DNA from: Dipteris shenzhenensis
Taxonomy: Eukaryota; Polypodiophyta; Polypodiopsida; Gleicheniales
Direction: 5' to 3' (one strand)
NCBI GenBank assembly: GCA_047967505.1
Contig: CM106538.1
DNA length: 64,000 nucleotides
A program made the position numbers and the translations under genes. Each line of letters begins with the position of its first letter. Within the stretch, counting starts at the first letter, position 1. This document shows, one piece after another, positions 58,190-64,000 of this stretch. A model generated the notes under the pieces. The model was not told where the DNA came from, did not search any database, and saw only the letters and a program-made list of their open reading frames with translations.

Positions 58190-58686
58190 TCACTGTGGGC
58201 AGCCCCCTCTCGGGACCTTCATGTGTCTCAGTGTAGAAAGTCATGTCTTTGTTGGTGTAGGTTTTTGAGAAACCTGTGCCATTAGAATTCCACACTGCCA
58301 GCTTCAGCCTGTTCTGTGCTCTCATCTCAGGAGTGAAAACTGTCATGTGCTGCTTATTTCTCCTCTTCCCTCTTATCCCTATCTACCATCTCTCGAGTGA
58401 TCACTTTGCAATCGCTGTAGGCTGCTCGTTTCCTTTCCTGTCTTGCTGCCATTACTTGCACCATCCCCTCCCTCCTATGCTCTTGCTCTAGGAGTGTGAG
58501 ATCATCATCTAAGAAAATCTTTGTGCCCTTCAATGCCACCCTCATGCTCATGAGGGTGGATTTGTCTGTACCATGGGCCCTGTCGGTGCATCTGCCTTGC
58601 CCACTCTCCAAGGTGCTTCACAAGTACGATAGACCCCCATCTTCGCAAAGAAGGCGTTGGCATCTTCCACGGGGGTATTACCTAAC
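58190..58686. other. unclassified, weak minus-strand coding signal
   Basis: A minus-strand frame (58611-58354) reads ALKGTKIFLDDDLTLLEQEH then RREGMVQVMAARQERKRAAY, a charged helical segment that resembles a short domain sometimes found in retroposon ORFs. I cannot assign it with confidence. Confidence 0.35.
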
Positions 58687-59395
58687 TGTTAGACCTCTAG
58701 CCAGCACATTTGATGCTTCGCTGTTCCGTCTCTTTTCTTTCTCCAAGTTTCAGATATGAGCTCCTTTTTGGGAGCGTGTCTTTTAGCGTCTCAGCTATTA
58801 TGCCAGTGTCACGAGCATCCCCAGCCCTTGGCATGCTGCCTACAGGCTGCAGTGCCATCAAATACCTCCATGCAATCTTTGAAGACAAAACTGGTAAGGA
58901 AACATCCCATTGACTTTTTTGGTGAACGTGTTGATTTTTTGGTCAACGTCGACTTTTATTGACCTGGTCAACGGTTGACGTTGACCAGCCGATCAAGTCG
59001 GTCAATGTGCCATGAAAGCGTATATAAGGTCAGCTCATTTTTCATCCAAGTCTTCTATTGCTCTAGGCCTCAGAAGTAGTAGCTCGAGGGGCTCAACAAC
59101 TCCTTGCAGCCGTTCTTTAGTTAGTCCTCAGCCCAGTCCAGTACAACAATCTCTAGTTCTCTTTTGTTGTGAGGGTTCTCCCTCCATACAATATTTATCC
59201 TTTACAGCTGTATTCAGCCCACAGGGCGAGACATTGTTCAGATATTATTTTTCGCTCTCTGGAGACTCACTATATTCTCTCCCTCTGATTCTCACACTCA
59301 CTCTACAGTTCCCCTGGTGTTTTGAGTGCATCATTCTTTCAGTTCAGATAGTAGTGAGCAGGAGAGAGAGTGAGTTAGGCTATCTCCCTGCTACA
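58687..59395 (+). repeat. candidate 5' LTR of another retrotransposon
   Basis: The right end is fixed by the primer site (LTR text ends CTGCTACA at 59395). A possible TG start (TGTTAGACCTC) lies at ~58687. It contains TTGAC/GTCAA words, including CTGGTCAACG and CGTTGACCAG as perfect 10-bp arms around GTTGA (58964-58988), and a TATA box. No partner LTR lies in the window, so the left end is a guess. Confidence 0.6.
59021..59029 (+). promoter_or_regulatory. TATA box of the candidate LTR
   Basis: TATATAAGG, about 370 bp before the primer site, on the same strand as the gag-like frame downstream. Confidence 0.65.
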
Positions 59396-59396
59396 T

Positions 59397-59408
59397 TGGA
59401 ATCAGAGC
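59397..59408 (+). promoter_or_regulatory. primer-binding site (variant Met tRNA)
   Basis: TGGAATCAGAGC, one base off the canonical TGGTATCAGAGC, one base after the LTR end. Confidence 0.75.
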
Positions 59409-59493
59409 TTCAGATTTTATTTCCTAAGATAAGGAGGGCCAGTTTAGGGGCAGCCCCACTATTTTATGGTACAGATAAGATTCGGAAAGGACA

Positions 59494-59670
59494 CCATGAG
59501 TACAAGTGAGAAGACCAACACCGGGGGATGAGGGATCCGCTTCTTAAACCCTACCACCACATAACCCTGTAGAAGCTCCGATGTCTATCATGATGGCCAT
59601 GATGCAAACTATGATATAGATGCAGCAACAATAATCCGAGGGTCTCTTCAACTGCGTTGTTAAGCTCCAG
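59494..59670 (+). pseudogene. truncated gag N-terminus
   Basis: Starts MSTSEKTNTGG and, after stops, reads EAPMSIMMAMMQTMI and SEGLFNCVVKLQEML, a Met/Gln-rich helical segment like the start of plant gypsy Gag proteins. It ends where LINE sequence begins (~59670), so the element was cut or interrupted by the LINE. Confidence 0.5.
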
Positions 59671-59678
59671 GAAATGCT

Positions 59679-60240
59679 ATGATTGTGAATAGGCCGCCAG
59701 AGACTCCAGATTCGGCCACATCAAAGTTAGCAAATGACGGGGTCCCCAAGATCAGACTGGTGGTTGAGAGCCCACAGTCCCTTCCAGAGTTGATTCTTCT
59801 AGAGACCCTTGAAGGGGGTACACTTTGCCAACGAGTGGAGATTTTTGGGTTACCAGGTCAGTGTCTCCGTTGCAGACCGATGGGTCACTTAGCGAGAGAT
59901 TGCCCTTGTGGCCATGGCAGAGTGCCTCCCCCCCCACCCTCGTAGAGCAAGAGGAGTCAGGAGGCCCGAGTCCAGCACTCTCTCAAGTAGGAGCAATAGG
60001 AGTCTCAGATCCCCTGGGTTACCCCCTCCGAAGGGGACTGGACCCAGGTTAAAAAGAAAAAGAAACCAAGCAAACAGGCCCACAAGCACCGTAGGCAGAG
60101 GGCCAGACGCAGAGAGAGGGACAGGGTTGACCGAGAGGCACCTGAGGAGAAGCAACAAAGCCACCTCCCCCAGCGGAAGGGGCCTCCGTCCAGCCAGATG
60201 ATCCTCCGGTTTTGGAGGTTCATCCTCCGCATTCACCCTT
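59679..60240 (+). pseudogene. LINE ORF1 with zinc knuckle
   Basis: The first 89 codons (59679-59945) include IRLVVESPQSLPELILLETL, a segment like the start of plant LINE ORF1 nucleic-acid-binding proteins, and the knuckle CLRCRPMGHLARDC at 59862-59903 (C-x2-C-x4-H-x4-C). ORF1 binds element RNA. Beyond 59945 the frame breaks and becomes Arg/Lys-rich and low in complexity. Confidence 0.8.
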
Positions 60241-60640
60241 GCATCAGTAGCGAGCCCGAGGAGCTCTAGATGCGGCGATGGCGGAAGCTGCGGACGCTAG
60301 CCCGACAGCGATTGCGGAGGAGTGGATCCAGAGTCTCGGCGAGCCTGATCAGCAGGGGGGCTTACGGTCGCCCATATCCCTCCTTCTCCCCCTCCAGATC
60401 CCTCCCCCTCTTCCTTTCCACTTCCTCCCCCCCCCCCAAGCCCCTCCTGCTATGATCACTCTTACCACCCGCCTCCCCGCCGCCCCCTGCTCTTCTACCT
60501 CCCCTGCCGCCCCCCTCTCCACCTCTGCAGTAGGCTCTTCATCCTCCCTTCCCTCCCTTGCCTCGACACCCTTGCCAGTAGGCAAGGGTAAGACAACGCT
60601 CCCTTCTGCGTCCTCATCGTAGCAATCGGTCCATCCGGGG
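60241..60640 (+). pseudogene. Pro/Ser-rich low-complexity part of the LINE
   Basis: C-rich DNA giving PPPLPFHFLPPPQAPP and Ser/Pro/Ala runs. Probably the linker of ORF1. A similar C-rich stretch occurs at 31690-31870 in copy 1. Confidence 0.55.
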
Positions 60641-61331
60641 AGGGATTCAGAGGGACGGGGTCGTCCTCCCAATCAACAGCTCCCAACCTCCAGCCTGGGC
60701 GTCCCTTACCACGGGACTTCTGGAGGTTAGGACTCCGGAACTATCTGGAGATTCCGGACTCTTATCCTCTACTGCTGGAGGTAACGCTCATGGTCCTACA
60801 GTCCCGGAAGGGGGGTTTGATCAGCATAGTGGGCTCTCAGACACACCCTGTTTGGAGATTCCAGTTTGCCTCTACAGGGTTGGAGAAGTGGTTCCCAGAG
60901 TTGTTTGATGCTATAATGGGAGATCACATTTCACGCATGATGGACGAGTGGATGAAGCCATAGGGATTGGACCTTTGGCACGCCCATGGTGCGGAGGTGA
61001 ACTTTCAATTGAGCTTCATGCGCGAGGAGCCGATGTGTGGTTTGGCGGTAGGAGTTATCAGATTGCCGCTGGAGGCAAAGGTGGAGCCGGCATACTACTG
61101 GCCGCTTGAGAAGTGTGCGGAGTTGTTCGGGATGGAAGTCTCCTTCATGATGAAGTGGACACGGAAGATCGGCATTGAGCCGGTATCCACTCTAATACGT
61201 CGTCACATAGACACGGACTATTCGCCCTCCAAACCCACGGCAAAGTCACATAAGGTAGTCTTTCTGGAATAGGCACCCACCCATAGGAGAGCCTTGTTCC
61301 CGGCACCCCCGTTCTCATGAGCTAGACCATA
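60641..61331 (+). pseudogene. LINE segment of unknown function before the endonuclease
   Basis: Open frames read SRKGGLISIVGSQTHPVWRF and GLEKWFPELFDAIMGDHISR, then after a stop a 101-codon frame (60967-61272) with PLEKCAELFGMEVSFMMKWT and IRRHIDTDYSPSKPTAKSHK. Copy 1 has a matching decayed region (~32050-32300). I do not recognise the domain. It is probably the ORF1 C-terminus or the ORF1-ORF2 junction. Confidence 0.55.
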
Positions 61332-62050
61332 GTGAGTTGGAACGTGCAGGGGCTCCACGACCATGCTCGTAGCTAGCCGCAATACCTGATACTCCGGCAG
61401 GAGTTGCAGAGGGCAGTGGGCATCCTTTTGATTCAGGAGCACATGTTTTCAACATCAGACATCAGATGACGACACCACCTTCTCCTATGGAGAGGTTCAG
61501 AAGAGTGGTCCCCCGCAGTGGGACGGAGCGGAGGGGTTTGCATCTTAGTCTCACAGACTTTGGCTCCAGAGGTCTACGACAAGGGCGAGCTCATCCTAAG
61601 CCGTGCAGTTTGGACGGGAGATTCCAGGATTGGGATCCTGAACGTGTATGCCCCAGCGTGCAGACAGCACCGTCCGGCCAGTAGCAGAGCGTAGCACGTG
61701 AGATGCCAGTAGCAGAGCGTAGCACGTGGGAGCAATTCATTTTCATGATTAGTGGCAGAGACCCGTGGCGAGAGCCAGATTTCAGGAGGACCCCTGGTAG
61801 CCTCTTCTTCACCTTCGGACAGAGGAGACATGATGGATTGCTTGAGAGACTAGACCATTTTTATGTTGAGGATTGGACACTGCACAAAGGCGGCTCTACC
61901 GAGATTCTGGCAGGTACCACGATGTCAAACCACTCTCTAGTAGTACTTCACTTAGATCAGCCCCGTCGAGGTCTCTCCCAGGAGGGGGTCTGCATTCCAG
62001 AGGACCTCCTCCAAGACGAGGAGATCCAGCAGGTCATGGCAGAGATTTAG
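61332..62050 (+). pseudogene. LINE endonuclease (EEP family)
   Basis: VSWNVQGLHDH opens the domain and ILLIQEHMFSTSD holds the catalytic Glu. GGVCILVS-type and LNVYAPACRQH text follow in shifting frames, then MISGRDPWREPD, LERLDHFYVEDWTLHKGG and GTTMSNHSLVVLHLD. The usual SDH catalytic motif is SNH here, so one key Asp is lost. A ~20-bp duplication (CCAGTAGCAGAGCGTAGCAC) occurs at ~61677 and ~61704. Confidence 0.85.
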
Positions 62051-62479
62051 GATTTGTCAGAGACGATACCGTGCGAGTTGCGTGGGTGGCCGATGCAATT
62101 CAGAGGAGCAGGACCCAGTTTCTTAGTGGCTTAGCGACAGGTTCGAGAGCGCTTGCCTTGAGCTTTAGGACACGGAGATTCGGTGGGCTGAGTTCTCCTA
62201 TCACTCCTCCCGGGCTCAGTGGGTGCAGCAGGGGGACATGATGACGAAGCAATTTATTCAGACCACTGGGCCCCAATCGGCAGGCATACAGCTGCAACGT
62301 CTCCGAGATTCGCAAGGCATGATGCACACTACCGCATGAGATTTAAGTCCTGACCAGAGGTTTTTACAGCTAGCTCTTTCAGATGAAGAGGATGACTTCA
62401 GTTGGTCTTGTGGCCTGAGAGGTAGTTTGGGATCACGTTCCGACAGTAGTCTCGCAGGATTTATGCAGCAGACTAGAGG

Positions 62480-63310
62480 AGCCTTTCACAGATGAGGAGC
62501 TCTGGAAAGCCCTCAAGGCTCTCCCTACCCAGAAGTGTCCGGGCGAGGATGGCTTAACTCCGGCCTTCTTTCGGAACTTCTAGGAGATTATCTCCACCCC
62601 TTTCCAATTAGCTTGCTAGGAGATATTTGACACAGGCTCCCTCAGGGTGGGGTGGTCCTTCCTAGAGGGTACTATGCCGAGATTGGGTTTCTCAGACAGA
62701 TGGGTGAGAGGTGTTTCTGTGCTTTATGCGGGGAGCTCTAGTCATATGCTTATTGGAGGACACATGGGCGAGGCCTTTCCTCTCTCTCGCTCGGTCTGTT
62801 AGGGCTGCCCGCTCGCTCCCTTCCTCTTCTTATTCGTGACGGAGGCTTCGGGCTATTACTTGAGCTCACAGGTGGCGGGCCTCACAGGGTTGAAGCTCCC
62901 AATCAGACAGGAGGAGGAGCTACTTGACTTGGAGTTTGTAGATGATACGGCCTTATATGTTGAGGGCACCACAGTGAGTTTGGAGAGAGTCAGGGGTGCC
63001 CTGGCTATTTTCTGCGAGGCCTCGGGTGCACGGATCAACTGGACAAAATCCATAGGTTCCTTCACAGGCTTTGAGGAGACACATGAGATTCGTGAGTGGG
63101 GGAGTGACTTTGGCTTCAGATGGATACCGCGGGGCTAGACAACGAGATACCTCGGATGCCAGGTTGGTATTGACAGTACAGTAGAGCAACAGACCACCCC
63201 GGTCCTTGAGAGTGCTCGGCGCAAGCTTTTCTTCTCGAGCTCGGCCAAACTCTCCCTAGCAGGTCGTGCCTTAGTGGCAAACTAGGTGTTTCTTGCCACG
63301 GCCTGGTATA
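62480..63310 (+). pseudogene. LINE reverse transcriptase with deleted centre
   Basis: EEPFTDEELWKALKALPTQK and CPGEDGLTPAFFRNF are the RT N-terminus. At ~62675 the text jumps from SFLEGTMP to RLGFSDRWVRGVSVLYAGSS, omitting about the fingers and half of the palm. The catalytic box is FVDD (62935-62946, in EFVDDTALYVEG), followed by ASGARINWTKS and a thumb-like region RRKLFFSSSAKLSLAGRALV. It copies RNA into DNA at the nicked target. Confidence 0.87.
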
Positions 63311-64000
63311 TCGCCTCTTGTTGGTGCTTTCACAGAGGATGCATTGCGTAGCTCTGATGGTTGGTTCGGAACTTCCTTTGGGCAGGTTCGAGCGGCACGA
63401 GGAACACTAGAGCCCAGGTCACTTGGCAGACACTGATCATGCCGTAGGCACTTGGAGGCTTGAGTATCATTGATCCGGAGATGCAGAGCAGAGCCCTCCT
63501 AGGCAAGTTGGTTGTTTGTGGTCTCATCCCAGGTGCAAAGCCCTGGAAGCTCGTCTTACACGAGGGCTTCTAAGGAACACCCCACGCACTGGGGGACAAT
63601 GGCAGCCTTCACACAGATGGATCTTCTCAGAGGCTTCCCTCACGGGGAAGGGTTCCCCCTTGATGAGGAGCCTCCACAGGGTCTGGCAGAGACTGGCAGG
63701 GGGTCTCATTCGTGCTCTGCCTAGATGCAGAGAGGAGTTTGAGCATTAGCCCCTTATGTGGCACCCAGAGATCAGAGATCAAGATGGGCGTATGCTCGGA
63801 CAATGGACTCACATTGGTTGGGCACAATGGGACAGTGGTCCTGCCGGGTCTTTTGGCCGATGGAGTAGATTACCCATGGAGGCAGAGGCGAGGCTTGACG
63901 CCATAGCGCATCTGCGAGGGGCATAGTTAGCGGATGAGAGAGATTGACGTAGTCATTCTTGAGTCTTGGTGGGAGGGACTTCGCGTATGGAGGGACAGTA
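63311..64000 (+). pseudogene. LINE RT C-terminal region, incomplete at window end
   Basis: WLVRNFLWAGSSGTRNTRAQ, VTWQTLIMP and ALGGLSIIDPEMQSRALLGK match the conserved C-terminal segment of plant LINE polyproteins (W-x-x-x-x-x-P-x-x-x-GGL). Parallel to 33690-34130 in copy 1. The zinc-binding end and poly(A) tail would lie past 64000. Confidence 0.8.

Larger units (their letters stand above)
59671..64000 (+). mobile_element. LINE (non-LTR retrotransposon), copy 2, GC-rich, runs off the window
   Basis: Order: ORF1 with a CCHC knuckle, a Pro/Ser-rich linker, an unassigned segment, an EEP endonuclease, an RT with its centre deleted, and a C-terminal region. It shares this order and much sequence with copy 1 at 31.1-35.3 kb but is GC-rich and has far fewer stops, so it is younger. 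The 3' end lies beyond 64000. Stops (for example 61373, 62581, 63138) and the RT deletion make it non-autonomous. Confidence 0.85.

Overview
The window looks like nuclear DNA of a land plant with a large, repeat-rich genome, plausibly a gymnosperm or another big-genome lineage. The evidence is GT-AG introns, LTR retrotransposons primed by initiator-Met tRNA (TGGTATCAGAGC primer sites), plant-type LINE and CACTA relics, very long dinucleotide microsatellites, and the first exons of a plant-specific gene architecture. I cannot name the species. Almost everything else is transposon sequence at various stages of decay. No tRNA, rRNA, CRISPR or bacterial-style operon was seen.

The only convincing host gene is at 43709-45099 (+): three exons encoding the N-terminal 192 residues of F2KP, the plant 6-phosphofructo-2-kinase/fructose-2,6-bisphosphatase. 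They cover the start and the CBM20 starch-binding-like domain. The kinase and phosphatase exons are not seen in the remaining ~18.9 kb, so either intron 3 is very long and filled with retrotransposons, or this is a broken copy.

Layout: 1-6.4 kb, anonymous decayed DNA with a possible C-terminal exon at the left edge. 6.4-9.7 kb, a dispersed repeat linked to (GT)n, flanking about 2.4 kb of strikingly purine-rich, C-poor DNA. 11,321-17,734, a Ty1/copia element on the minus strand with both LTRs, a TTAAG target duplication, PBS and PPT, an internally deleted RT, and an integrase block flipped to the plus strand between inverted repeats. 19.3-21.7 kb, a ~2.4-kb microsatellite cluster ((TA)n with a 22-bp higher-order repeat, then (TC)n). 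23.5-25 kb, a broken copia gag and a candidate 3' LTR. 26-31 kb, tandem repeats and anonymous DNA. 31.1-35.3 kb, an old LINE (plus). 36.4-37.2 kb, a gypsy integrase relic (minus). 37-43 kb, anonymous DNA. 43.7-45.1 kb, F2KP exons. 48.0-48.4 kb, an EEP endonuclease relic. 48,491-57,827, a 9.3-kb Ty3/gypsy element (minus) with both LTRs and an ATCTC target duplication, carrying a CACTA transposase fragment, a ~300-bp duplication and a 52-bp minisatellite. 57.9-58.2 kb, an array of GAAACGTTTC palindromes. 58.7-59.7 kb, the 5' end of another LTR element (plus). 59.7-64 kb, a younger relative of the 31-kb LINE, running off the window.

The elements do not cooperate as a system. They record nested insertion, inversion, duplication and C-to-T decay around one metabolic gene. 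The most unusual structures are the flipped copia integrase, the transposase-bearing duplication in the gypsy element, and the family of co-varying short palindromes with W-box halves in the gypsy LTR.
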